In this document: in pieces, positions 37,535 through 46,139 of the stretch
How the letters are laid out: the number at the start of each line of letters is the position of its first letter
How positions within the stretch are numbered: position 1 is the first letter of the stretch
Assembly (NCBI RefSeq): GCF_020687685.1
Contig: NZ_JAJEWM010000003.1
Location: forward strand, 124,001-188,000
Source: Tessaracoccus sp. OS52
Lineage (GTDB): Bacteria > Actinomycetota > Actinomycetes > Propionibacteriales > Propionibacteriaceae
DNA: 64,000 nt
Reading direction: 5' to 3'
Made by a program: the position numbers and the translations under genes
The notes under the pieces: generated by a model
Databases searched by the model: none
What the model was told of the DNA's origin: nothing
What the model saw: the letters and a program-made list of their open reading frames with translations, nothing else

Positions 37535-38758
37535 ATGAGTTGGTCGCAGCATGCAATCTGGTGGCACGTGTACCCCTTGGGGTTCACCGGCGCCCCGGTC
37601 CGGCCGGGCGAGGGCCAGCGTGGGCTGACCCATCGCCTGGGACGACTGGAACACTGGCTCGAGTACGTCATCGAGCTCGGGTGCAACGGCCTGCTGCTGG
37701 GGCCGGTCTTCGAGTCCGAGACCCACGGCTATGACACCTTGGACCACTTCAGGATCGACCCGCGCCTGGGCGACGACTCCGACTTCGACCACCTCGTCGC
37801 CGCCTGCCACGAGCGCGGCATCAAGGTCGTCCTCGACGGCGTGTTCAACCACGTCGGGCGCAACCACCCCAGCTTCCTGAGCGCCGCCAACGGTGGACCG
37901 GAGTCCGAGCTGTTCAAGATCAGCCCCAGCGGGGAGGTTGCAAACTTCGAGGGCCATGACTCGCTCGTCGAGCTCAACCACTCGTCCGCCGCGGCAGAGG
38001 ACCTCGTCGTCGACGTCATGCTGCACTGGTTGCGACGGGGCATCTCAGGCTGGCGACTCGATGCGGCCTACGCCGTGGAGCCGGCCTTCTGGAAGCGGGT
38101 CCTGCCCCGCGTGCGCGCGGAGTTCCCCGACGCCTGGATCCTGGGTGAGGTCATCCATGGCGACTACCCCGCCATCGTCGCGGAGACGGGGATGGACTCG
38201 GTCACCCAGTACGAACTGTGGAAGGCCATCTGGAGCTCGCTGACCGACAACAACCTGTTCGAGCTCGAGTGGAGCCTGCGGCGCCACAACGACTTCCTCG
38301 GCTCGTTCGTCCCGCAGACCTTCGTCGGCAACCACGACGTCACCCGCATCGCCACCCTCCTCGACTCCGCCCGCACGGCGCTCGCCCACGTCGTGCTGTT
38401 CACAGTGGGTGGGATCCCGTCGGTCTACTACGGTGACGAGCAGGCCTACACCGGCAGCAAGACCGAACGGCTCGGGGGCGACGACGACATCCGCCCGCCG
38501 TTCCCGGAGTCTCCCGACGAGCTGTCCCCCCTCGGTGAGTGGGCGCACCGGCTGCTCACCGACCTCATCTCGCTGCGCCGACGCAACTCCTGGCTGACCA
38601 CGGCACGCACGGAGACGGTGGAGTTGTCCAACACGGTCCTCGCCTACGACGTCGTGGGTGCGGAGGGCCAGCGGCTGCGGGTGGAGCTGTCGCTGGAGGG
38701 CACCCCCGGAGCACGTATCCTCTCAGAGGGCCAGACGTTGCTGGAGATCACGGTCTGA
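37535..38758 (+). CDS. Alpha-amylase family glycosidase (GH13)
   Basis: The 407-residue protein is a GH13 barrel. It has the nucleophile Asp in GWRLDAAYAV, the acid/base Glu in WILGEVIHGDY and the third Asp in FVGNHDVTRI. DGVFNHVGRNHP is conserved region I. It has no signal peptide, so it acts on internal alpha-glucans or malto-oligosaccharides. It is shorter than typical amylases and has only a small C-terminal beta domain. The start is set by GGGGAGG seven bases before the ATG at 37535. The exact substrate cannot be told. Confidence 0.88.
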   Translation: MSWSQHAIWWHVYPLGFTGAPVRPGEGQRGLTHRLGRLEHWLEYVIELGCNGLLLGPVFESETHGYDTLDHFRIDPRLGDDSDFDHLVAACHERGIKVVLDGVFNHVGRNHPSFLSAANGGPESELFKISPSGEVANFEGHDSLVELNHSSAAAEDLVVDVMLHWLRRGISGWRLDAAYAVEPAFWKRVLPRVRAEFPDAWILGEVIHGDYPAIVAETGMDSVTQYELWKAIWSSLTDNNLFELEWSLRRHNDFLGSFVPQTFVGNHDVTRIATLLDSARTALAHVVLFTVGGIPSVYYGDEQAYTGSKTERLGGDDDIRPPFPESPDELSPLGEWAHRLLTDLISLRRRNSWLTTARTETVELSNTVLAYDVVGAEGQRLRVELSLEGTPGARILSEGQTLLEITV

Positions 38759-38781
38759 CCCCGCCCACACCGGGAGGCCCC

Positions 38782-40128
38782 ATGGCTGTCACCCACGCAC
38801 TGGACTCCGAGGACTTCGAGCGCGCCCTGGACGCCCGGGACCTGCAGGCCGCCCAGGAGATGCTCGCCACCGCCGGCCTGGCCGAAACGGTCGACGAACT
38901 GGACCGGCTCCGGGCGCAGGAGCGCGCCGTCGCGTTCCGGCTACTGTCCAAGGGCCGCGCGCTGGAGGTCTTCGAACTCCTGGACCCGCCCAGCCAGGGC
39001 GAACTGGTGCAGCTGCTGCGCAACGACGAGACGGCCGCCGTCTTCGAGCCGATGGACCCCGACGACAGGGTGAGCCTCCTCGACGAACTCCCCGCAGGCG
39101 TCGCCTCCAGGCTGATGTCCGGCCTGGCCGCGGACGAGCGCGAACTTACAAGCCGGGTCCTCGGCTACCCGAAGCGTTCGATCGGGCGCGAGATGAGCCC
39201 GGAGGTGGCCATCGTCCACGCCGACCGCGACGTCGCCACCGCACTGGAGCGCGTGCTGGCCAACATCAGCGACGCCGAGACCATCTACACCATCTGCGTC
39301 ACCGACGAGGCCCGCCGCCTCCTGGGCGTGGTGAGCCTCCGCGATCTCCTAGCGGCGGACCCGACGACGCTGGTCGGGGAACTGGTCTCACCAGCAGACA
39401 CCGCCCTGGCCACCGAGTCGGCGGAGGACGCCGCGAGACGCTGCGCGGAGCGTCGGCACCTGGCGCTGCCGGTCGTCGACTCGGAGGAGCGCCTCGTCGG
39501 CATCCTGACCGTCGACGACGCCCTGCGCATCCTTGAGGAGGCCGAGTCCGAGGACCAGGCCCGCCTCGCCGGGACCGAGCCGCTGCGACGCCATTATCTC
39601 TCGACCCCGATCAACCGGATCGTGCGCTCACGCCTGGTGTGGCTCCTGTTCCTCGCTGTGGGGGCCAGCCTCACCGTGCAGGTGCTGGAGGTGTTCGAGC
39701 ACACGCTGAGTCAGCTTGTGGTGTTGTCGGTGTTCATCCCGCTGCTGATCGGAACGGGCGGAAACACCGGCAACCAGGCGGCCACGACGGTGACCCGCGC
39801 GCTCGCCCTCGGTGAGGTCCGCCCCCGTGACGTCGCCAAGGTGATGGGGCGCGAGCTTGCCACGGGCGCTCTGCTCGGCCTGGTGATGGGCAGCCTCGGT
39901 TTCGCCGCGACGGCGCTGCTCTACGACCTGCGCATCGGCCTGGTGATCGGCCTGACGCTGCTGATCATGTGCAGCTTGGCAGCCACCGTCGGCGGCACGA
40001 TGCCGCTGGTCGCCAAGGCCGTCGGAGCCGACCCTGCCGTCTTCTCCAACCCGTTCATCTCGACGTTCGTGGACGCCACCGGCCTGGTCGTGTACTTCCT
40101 GATCGCCAAGCTGGTGCTCGGCATCTGA
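38782..40128 (+). CDS. mgtE: Magnesium transporter MgtE
   Basis: The 448-residue protein has the three MgtE parts. The N-terminal helical domain repeats ALEVFELLDPPSQGELV and MDPDDRVSLLDELP. Two CBS domains carry AETIYTICVTDEARRLLGVVSLRDLL and HLALPVVDSEERLVGILTVDDAL. The five-span pore has the family motif IGTGGNTGNQAATTVTRAL. The soluble domains sense Mg2+ and close the channel when it is abundant. GGGAGG lies before the ATG, 23 bp after the GH13 stop, so the two may share a message. Confidence 0.93.
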   Translation: MAVTHALDSEDFERALDARDLQAAQEMLATAGLAETVDELDRLRAQERAVAFRLLSKGRALEVFELLDPPSQGELVQLLRNDETAAVFEPMDPDDRVSLLDELPAGVASRLMSGLAADERELTSRVLGYPKRSIGREMSPEVAIVHADRDVATALERVLANISDAETIYTICVTDEARRLLGVVSLRDLLAADPTTLVGELVSPADTALATESAEDAARRCAERRHLALPVVDSEERLVGILTVDDALRILEEAESEDQARLAGTEPLRRHYLSTPINRIVRSRLVWLLFLAVGASLTVQVLEVFEHTLSQLVVLSVFIPLLIGTGGNTGNQAATTVTRALALGEVRPRDVAKVMGRELATGALLGLVMGSLGFAATALLYDLRIGLVIGLTLLIMCSLAATVGGTMPLVAKAVGADPAVFSNPFISTFVDATGLVVYFLIAKLVLGI

Positions 40129-40139
40129 GCCCCCGGACG

Positions 40140-40505
40140 TCAGCTCCCGCCGGTCTGCCCCTCGAACAGGCCGAGCTGGTTGCCGTCGGGATCCTCCATG
40201 ATCGCCCACCAGCTGGTCTCGTCGATCGGCGTCTTCGCCAGGACCACCTTGCCTCCAGCTGCCTCCGCCCGAGCCAGGCTGTTCTCGATGGAGTCCACCT
40301 CGACGACCACCCGGGGCTGGGTGAACCCATCCTCGCGCGGTGTCAGCGCGCCCCCGCTGACCTCGTTCGGGTTCCGCCACATCGGGTAGTTGTCGTAGCC
40401 GGGGTAGTCCTCGATCTTCCAGCCAAACAAGTCCGAGTAGAACGACTTCGCTCGCGCCATGTCGGTGACCGGGATCTCGGTGTGGGTGATGTCGCCGTGA
40501 GCCAT
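40140..40505 (-). CDS. VOC (glyoxalase/bleomycin-resistance fold) protein
   Basis: A 121-residue single-domain protein with the two beta-alpha-beta-beta-beta units of the vicinal-oxygen-chelate fold: ITHTEIPVTDMARAKSFYSDLFGWKIEDYP and KTPIDETSWWAIMEDPDGNQLGLFE. The closing Glu is a usual metal ligand. Members act as glyoxalases, dioxygenases or binding proteins, and nothing here decides which. It converges with mgtE, 11 bp apart. Confidence 0.88.
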   Translation of the reverse strand: MAHGDITHTEIPVTDMARAKSFYSDLFGWKIEDYPGYDNYPMWRNPNEVSGGALTPREDGFTQPRVVVEVDSIENSLARAEAAGGKVVLAKTPIDETSWWAIMEDPDGNQLGLFEGQTGGS

Positions 40506-40635
40506 CAGAGTCTCCTCACTACGTTGGGATGTCGAGCCTACGCCGGGAGGGGCGCATCCGAGACGGGCCTGTCGGCCAAATCGTCGGTCCCGGGCCCCGA
40601 TCGCGAAGACGTGCCCCGGCATGGCAGGGCACGGC

Positions 40636-41787
40636 TCAGTACGACGGTTTGTGCGGTTCCACTTCGGAGACCCACGCGAGCACCCCGCCGCGCAGGTACC
40701 TGACGTGGCTGTGGCCGGCTGCCAGCAACAACTCCCTCGCCTGCCTGGCTCGCACGTCGGTGCGGCAGTGGACGACGACCTCCCGCTCAGGGTCGAGCAG
40801 GGCCTCGCCGGCGACCAGTCGCCCCAACGGCACGAGGCGGGCACCGTCGATGTGGACGATTTCGTGCTCCCCCGGCTCCCGAACGTCGATGAGGTCGAAG
40901 TCGGCGCGACCGGCGGACCGGTCAGCCAGGAGCGCCGCCAGCTCCGTGGGGCCCACTGAGTCGGTTTGCGACGGCGTCGCGCCGGCCGGGCTGACTCCGC
41001 ACCAGGCGTCGTAGTCGATCAGTTCGCGGACCGGCTCGCGCGACGGGTCGGGACGGATCTCCAGCTCCCGCCAGGTGAACTCGAGCGCGTCGAGCACAAC
41101 GAGCCGTCCGAGGAGGCTGCGCCCGATGCCGGTGACGAGCTTGATCGCCTCGTTCGCCATCGCCGTCCCGATGAGCCCAGGCAACGCACCGATGACGCCA
41201 CCCTCCGCGCACGACGGCACGGTCCCGGGTTCCGGTGGCTCCGGGAAGACATCGCGGTAGGTGGGCCCGTGCCCACCGTGGAACACCGCAACCTGCCCGG
41301 AGAACTGGAAGATGGCACCCCAGACGCACGGTTGGCGGAGGAGTTCCGCCGCGTCGCTCACCAGGTAGCGGGTGGGGAAGTTGTCGGAGCCGTCCAGGAC
41401 CAGGTCGTAGCCACCGAGCACCTCCAGCGCGTTCGCGCTGGTGAGGCGGCCGTCTTGCTCGATGACGGTGGCGTTCGGGTTGAGGTCGCGGACCTTCTGT
41501 GCCGCTGAGGCAACCTTCGAGCGGCCGACGTCGGAGGTCTGGTGGATCACCTGCCGCTGCAGGTTGGACGCGTCCACGACGTCGTCATCGACGATGCCGA
41601 TCGTGCCCACCCCCGCCGCAGCGAGGTACAGCAGCGCCGGGGATCCGAGCCCGCCGGCCCCGACCACCAGGACGCGGGCCTCCTTCAGCCGTCGCTGACC
41701 CTCCAGCCCCAACTGCGGCAGCATGATCTGCCGCGAGTAGCGCTGGAGTTCATCGCGGGAGAGCTCGGTGGGCTGATCTGGTGGCAC
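40636..41787 (-). CDS. moeZ: MoeZ-type adenylyltransferase/sulfurtransferase
   Basis: The 383-residue protein joins a ThiF/MoeB E1-like domain to a C-terminal rhodanese domain. The ThiF part has LSRDELQRYSRQIMLPQLG, VVGAGGLGSPALLYLAAAGVG, the adenylating loop DVVDASNLQRQ and DGSDNFPTRYLVSD. The rhodanese active site is VVVHCRTDVRARQA. Homologues activate the C-terminal Gly-Gly of sulfur-carrier proteins (MoaD, CysO, ThiS) and load them with sulfur. The GTG at 41787 is preferred; no strong ribosome site is visible. Confidence 0.9.
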   Translation of the reverse strand: MPPDQPTELSRDELQRYSRQIMLPQLGLEGQRRLKEARVLVVGAGGLGSPALLYLAAAGVGTIGIVDDDVVDASNLQRQVIHQTSDVGRSKVASAAQKVRDLNPNATVIEQDGRLTSANALEVLGGYDLVLDGSDNFPTRYLVSDAAELLRQPCVWGAIFQFSGQVAVFHGGHGPTYRDVFPEPPEPGTVPSCAEGGVIGALPGLIGTAMANEAIKLVTGIGRSLLGRLVVLDALEFTWRELEIRPDPSREPVRELIDYDAWCGVSPAGATPSQTDSVGPTELAALLADRSAGRADFDLIDVREPGEHEIVHIDGARLVPLGRLVAGEALLDPEREVVVHCRTDVRARQARELLLAAGHSHVRYLRGGVLAWVSEVEPHKPSY

Positions 41788-41849
41788 GGCCCCATTATCG
41801 CCGGAAGCTGTGACACCCGTATCCACCGCGGGCCGGACCGAGAGGTCTC

Positions 41850-43160
41850 TCAGCCCAGGTAGCGCAGCCGGTTGGGGGCGACGTCGCACTCGCGGCCGAG
41901 CCGCATGGGCGCGATCACACCGTCGGCGCGCAACTGCTCCAGTCGCGCCAGGACGCGCCCATGCAGGTCGAAGGGAGAGATGGTGTTCACGTTGATCTTG
42001 GTGCCACCCTCGAAGCCGGCCAGGGTTGAGACCCGCCACTTCAGGAGCACCCGCCAGGGCATCGCGACGTAGACGTCGCGCGGTTGGTGGTACCACTCCT
42101 CGTTGGTGGGGACTCCGGAACCGGTGGCAGCGTGGCAGGCGTGCAGGAGGTCGGAGACTCCCCGCACCTCGCGGGCGTTGTGTTCCCAAGGCGCGGTGTT
42201 GACCGACTTCGAGAAGACCTCCAGCGTCGGGTAGCGGTGCCCGAACCCTGCGAACGCCACGGCGTGCTCGTTCTCCGCGAGCAGCAGCCCGTACTCGGCG
42301 GCCTTGTCGACGGCCAGCTCGTTGTAGAGGTTGGGGCGGCGACGGATCCGCAACAGTTCCTGCTCGGCCCGCACGCCGCGCTCGTCGATGGCCACCAGTT
42401 GCTTGTGCAGGTGATCGAAGCTGGCGCCGGCCGGTGCCAGCCAGTTCTGGAACGCGCTGACGTAGGTCACGTTGCGGTCAAAGCGGTAGAGCTCCGCCAT
42501 CGTCCAGATGGTGAACTCCATGAACTTGGCGTGCTCGTCGGGCGTGAGGGTGCCGGACGAGGCGAGCTCGCCATCCGTGGTGGCGCCGTCGACGAAATGG
42601 CGGCGCGCGACGATGACGTCGTGGCCGCCGTCGAAGAAGTTGTCGAGGATGTCCACGCGGTCCGCCTCGGCAAGCCCCTCCCAATCGGCATCGGAGAGAC
42701 CGAACGCCCTCGCCTTGGCCCGCGCAACCGCGAGGGCATGGGCCCGGCCCTCGGGATCTGCGAGGTAGGCCTCCATGCGACTCCGCCGCTCCGCAGGCAT
42801 CCGGTGGCCGTGGTTGTCCTCCCAGTAGTCGAGCGACAGGATCTCGAACAGGTTGGGAACCCTGCGGAACTCCGCAGTCGTCCGGTCCAGCGCGGAAGCG
42901 GGGAGACCGTCAAGGCGCTCCCACCGATCGCCGCTGCGCACCAGCCGCGCCTTCTCCGGTGGGGTGTCCAGGTACCGCTGTTCGCAGAAGGCGCAGAACC
43001 TGCCGTGCTCGGCCGGGTCGATCGGACGCACCTCACCCTGCGCGCCCAGAGGGCGCTTCCCGCGGCCCGGCACGGTCCAGACCTGCGTGCCCGAGAACGG
43101 GTTGACCTGCTTGATCGTGCCGTCGGCGAGGATCCGGATGGGTTCGACCACGAAGTCCAC
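41850..43160 (-). CDS. DUF4921 family, GalT/HIT-like protein
   Basis: The 436-residue protein has a GalT/HIT-like region: a CxxC pair (RFCAFCEQRYLD) probably binding zinc, and SFDHLHKQLVAIDE carrying the HxH-like active-site element of nucleotidyl transferases. The fold suggests transfer of a nucleotide or phosphoryl group from a sugar-like substrate, but no member's reaction is known to me. The start is GTG at 43160 with AAGGG eight bases upstream. It is divergent from the S9 peptidase gene. Confidence 0.8.
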   Translation of the reverse strand: MDFVVEPIRILADGTIKQVNPFSGTQVWTVPGRGKRPLGAQGEVRPIDPAEHGRFCAFCEQRYLDTPPEKARLVRSGDRWERLDGLPASALDRTTAEFRRVPNLFEILSLDYWEDNHGHRMPAERRSRMEAYLADPEGRAHALAVARAKARAFGLSDADWEGLAEADRVDILDNFFDGGHDVIVARRHFVDGATTDGELASSGTLTPDEHAKFMEFTIWTMAELYRFDRNVTYVSAFQNWLAPAGASFDHLHKQLVAIDERGVRAEQELLRIRRRPNLYNELAVDKAAEYGLLLAENEHAVAFAGFGHRYPTLEVFSKSVNTAPWEHNAREVRGVSDLLHACHAATGSGVPTNEEWYHQPRDVYVAMPWRVLLKWRVSTLAGFEGGTKINVNTISPFDLHGRVLARLEQLRADGVIAPMRLGRECDVAPNRLRYLG

Positions 43161-43262
43161 CCTATTGGCCCTTGCGCCGCTGGGCCGCAGCGCGGCCGCG
43201 TGCCCGCCGTCGAATCCCGCCCCGCACCCCTCCCGGCAGCCCATCAATGGCAAGGTTGGAGA

Positions 43263-45281
43263 ATGTCCCCTGATCCTTGGTCCGACCTGGACGACTTCGT
43301 CGCCCACCCCCGGCTCGGCGCCCTGATTCTCAGCCCGGACGGCGGCACACTGCTGTGTTCCGTCCAGGCCCTGGATGCGGAGGGCACGAGTTACCGCTCG
43401 GCACTGTGGCGGATCGACCCGGCGGGCGAGCGCCCCGCAAGCCGGTACACCCGCTCGGTGGAGGGCGAGGCCGCCGCGGCGTTCCTCCGCGACGGCTCAC
43501 TGTTGTTCACCTCGAAGCGCCACGTGCCCAAGCTCGGTGAGGACGCTCCCAAGGAGTCGACCACCGCACTTTGGTGCCTGCCCGCAGGCGGAGGCGAGGC
43601 CTACGTCCTCGCGAGTCGCGACGGCGGCTGGGGCCAGGTCCTGGCGAGCGCCGTCGACGACACCGTCGTCCTCGGCGTCCTCAGCCACGTCGGAGTGCCC
43701 GACGACGAGGCCGATGCCGCGAAGCGCGAACGCCGTCGCAAGAAGAAGGTCACGGCCGTCCTCCACTCCGGCTATCCGGTGCGGGACTGGGACCACGACA
43801 TCGGTCCAGAGGCAACGAGGTTGCGGTCCGCGGTCGTGAGCGGCGACGGCGACCACACCCTCACCGACCCGGAGGACATCACCGGCGACGTGGGCCACTC
43901 GGTCAAGAACGCCGCGCTCTCGCGCGACGGCCGCACCCTCGTCGTCGAGTGGGCCGACGAGCAACCCCATGGCGAGACCAGCGTGCGCCTGGTGCTGTTC
44001 GACCTAACCTCCTGCGAGCGCCGAACCATCGCGGCCCACGACCAGGCGGAGTTCACCGATCCCGTCGTCAGCGACGACGGGCGCTTCGTCGCCGCCATCC
44101 GCTCCAGCATGCCGACGGCGCAGCGGGCCATGGAACTCAAACTCTGGCTCATCGACCTGGACAACGGGGAGGGCCGGGTGCTGGCCGGCGACTGGGACCG
44201 GTGGGCGCACCCCATCGCCTTCAGCCCCGATTCGAAGACGCTCTTCGTCCGCGCGGACGACGACGGCGCGCTCCCGGTGTTCGCGGTGGACGTCCGCACC
44301 GGCCGGGTCCGACGACTCACGCAGGACGGCGCCCACTCGTGGGTGGTCCGCAGCCCCGACGGCGCCACGCTGTATGCGGTCCGCTCAAGTTGGTCGCACC
44401 CCGGCGAGGTGGTGGCCATCGACGTCGCCAGCGCCACCTCGCGCGTCCTCGCCGGCCCCGTCGACTACCCCGCCCTGCCGGGCCGCGTAGAGCGCGTCGA
44501 GACCACAGCCGCGGACGGGCAACGGATCCCCGGCTGGCTGGTGCTGCCAGAAGGCGCCTCCCCGGAGGCGCCCGCGCCCCTGACGCTGTGGGTGCACGGC
44601 GGCCCACGGAACTCCTGGAACGACTGGTCCTGGCGCTGGTGCCCGTGGCTGCTCGCCTCCCGCGGGCAGGCCGTGCTGCTGCCCGACCCGGCGCTGTCCA
44701 CCGGCTACGGGCAGGAGTTCATCCAGCGCGGTTGGGGTCGCTGGGGCGACGTCGTGTACTCCGACGTCATGGCGCTCACCGACGCCGTCGAGGCCCGCGC
44801 GGATGTCCGGGACGACAGCTCGGTGATGATGGGCGGCTCCTTCGGCGGCTACATGGCCAACTGGATCGCCACCCAGACCGACCGCTTCAAGGCCATCGTG
44901 AGCCACGCGTCGCTCTGGAACCTACCCGCGTTCGCGCACACCACCGACGTCGCGTGGTTCTGGCTGCGCGAAGCGAACCCTGAGATGGCTGCCAAGCACT
45001 CCCCGCACCTGCACGCGGACAACATCACCACGCCGATGCTCGTGATCCACGGCGACAAGGACTACCGGGTCCCCATCGGCGAGGGCCTGGCGCTCTGGTG
45101 GACCCTGGTCGGCAACCACGGCGGCTCCCCCGCGGACCTGCCGCACCGGTTCCTCTACTTCCCCGACGAGAACCACTGGATCCTGACTCCGCAGCACGCC
45201 GTCGTCTGGTACCAGACCGTCCTGGAGTTCCTGGCCGCCCACCGCGATGGGCGCCCGATGGAACGTCCCGACCTCCTCTGA
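43263..45281 (+). CDS. S9 family (prolyl oligopeptidase-like) peptidase
   Basis: A 672-residue protein with an N-terminal beta-propeller and a C-terminal alpha/beta hydrolase. The propeller has repeats such as AALSRDGRTLVVEWAD and IAFSPDSKTLFVRADDD. The hydrolase has LWVHGGPRNSW, the nucleophile GGSFGGYMANW, the Asp in IHGDKDYRVP and the His in PDENHWIL. No signal peptide is seen, so it should trim peptides in the cytoplasm. Length is normal for acylaminoacyl-peptidase-like members. AAGG eight bases before the ATG supports the start. Confidence 0.9.
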   Translation: MSPDPWSDLDDFVAHPRLGALILSPDGGTLLCSVQALDAEGTSYRSALWRIDPAGERPASRYTRSVEGEAAAAFLRDGSLLFTSKRHVPKLGEDAPKESTTALWCLPAGGGEAYVLASRDGGWGQVLASAVDDTVVLGVLSHVGVPDDEADAAKRERRRKKKVTAVLHSGYPVRDWDHDIGPEATRLRSAVVSGDGDHTLTDPEDITGDVGHSVKNAALSRDGRTLVVEWADEQPHGETSVRLVLFDLTSCERRTIAAHDQAEFTDPVVSDDGRFVAAIRSSMPTAQRAMELKLWLIDLDNGEGRVLAGDWDRWAHPIAFSPDSKTLFVRADDDGALPVFAVDVRTGRVRRLTQDGAHSWVVRSPDGATLYAVRSSWSHPGEVVAIDVASATSRVLAGPVDYPALPGRVERVETTAADGQRIPGWLVLPEGASPEAPAPLTLWVHGGPRNSWNDWSWRWCPWLLASRGQAVLLPDPALSTGYGQEFIQRGWGRWGDVVYSDVMALTDAVEARADVRDDSSVMMGGSFGGYMANWIATQTDRFKAIVSHASLWNLPAFAHTTDVAWFWLREANPEMAAKHSPHLHADNITTPMLVIHGDKDYRVPIGEGLALWWTLVGNHGGSPADLPHRFLYFPDENHWILTPQHAVVWYQTVLEFLAAHRDGRPMERPDLL

Positions 45282-45291
45282 GACTCACTCC

Positions 45292-46029
45292 TCAGCGGGT
45301 CTCCGACGCCGAGGACACCTCACCCTCGAACAGGACCGGTCCTGGCCGGATCCCCTCCAGCCAGGAGCGGGTCACCCGGACGTGCTGCATGGACAGGAAC
45401 CGGGCCGTCTCCGGGTCGCGTGCGAGGATGGCCGCAGTGATCTCGCTGTGGGCGTGGTCACTGACCTCCTTGAGTTCCCGGTGTGCCTCCTCCTCAAAGA
45501 TCCGGTAGTCGCGCCCACGACGGCGAATCGTCTCCAGCAGCGCCGCGATCATCTCGTCGCCGGCCGCCCGGATGATCAGATGGTGGAACTCGGCATCCAG
45601 GCGCTGGGCCTCGTCGGAGGGTTCGACAGCGGACAGCTGCACCTCGAGTTCGCGGAGCCGCTCGCGATCCTCCTGCGACATCCTCGCTGCTGCCTGGGCC
45701 GCGACGTGACCTTCGAGCACCTCGCGCAGCGGAAACAGCTCGAGGAACCTGTCCAGCGGCAGTAGCGGCACCACCATCTGCAGTCCGCTCATGATCTGCC
45801 GGGCCGACATGTCGGAGACGGCCGCACGGCTTCCGGGACGCGGCGTCAGCACCCCTGCCACTGCGAGCATCTTCTGCGCCTCCCGCAGCGAACTACGCGA
45901 CACTCCAAAACGCTCGCAGAGCACAGCCTCCGACGGCAGCAACTCCCCGGCGTCCAACTCGCCGGTGGCGATCATCCGGGCCAGCCCGCTCCTGGCGGTC
46001 TCGACGGCACTCAGCGACTCTGCTCTCAT
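45292..46029 (-). CDS. GntR-family regulator, FadR subfamily
   Basis: The 245-residue protein has an N-terminal winged helix (GLARMIATGELDAGELLPSEAVLCERFGVSRSSLREAQKMLAVAGVL) and an FCD effector domain (FLELFPLREVLEGHVAAQAAARM, DAEFHHLIIRAAGDEM, DHAHSEITAAILARD). The conserved Asp and His positions fit metal and carboxylate binding. It is divergent from the PLP/ABC operon and probably represses it and itself through the two TTGTCNGACA palindromes. CATGAT lies 6 bases before the ATG, so its own message is likely leaderless. The effector is unknown. Confidence 0.9.
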   Translation of the reverse strand: MRAESLSAVETARSGLARMIATGELDAGELLPSEAVLCERFGVSRSSLREAQKMLAVAGVLTPRPGSRAAVSDMSARQIMSGLQMVVPLLPLDRFLELFPLREVLEGHVAAQAAARMSQEDRERLRELEVQLSAVEPSDEAQRLDAEFHHLIIRAAGDEMIAALLETIRRRGRDYRIFEEEAHRELKEVSDHAHSEITAAILARDPETARFLSMQHVRVTRSWLEGIRPGPVLFEGEVSSASETR

Positions 46030-46054
46030 GGCTAGATCATGCCCCAAGTGGCGA

Positions 46055-46065
46055 TTGTCTGACAG
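46055..46065. promoter_or_regulatory. GntR/FadR-type operator 1
   Basis: TTGTCTGACAG is a near-perfect copy of the palindrome at 46118. It lies upstream of the regulator's -10 and just before the -35 of the divergent operon (TTGCAA at 46068, 17 bp, ACATAT at 46091). Confidence 0.65.
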
Positions 46066-46067
46066 GT

Positions 46068-46096
46068 TTGCAACGATTTCGTTACTTGAGACATAT
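46068..46096 (+). promoter_or_regulatory. Promoter of the PLP/ABC operon
   Basis: TTGCAA and ACATAT are separated by 17 bp. Transcription would start near 46103, between the two operators. Confidence 0.45.
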
Positions 46097-46117
46097 TACA
46101 GCCGGATTCGTGGAAGA

Positions 46118-46128
46118 TTGTCCGACAA
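46118..46128. promoter_or_regulatory. GntR/FadR-type operator 2
   Basis: TTGTCCGACAA is a perfect palindrome and fits the TNGTNNNACNA pattern of FadR-subfamily sites. It overlaps the AAGGAGG ribosome site of the aminotransferase gene, so a bound repressor would sit just past the transcription start. Confidence 0.68.
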
Positions 46129-46139
46129 GGAGGCCATTG

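Noticed and set aside
42084..43262. Long upstream extension of the S9 peptidase frame
   Set aside because: This is antisense to the DUF4921 gene and has no family match; the conserved protein begins at 43263.
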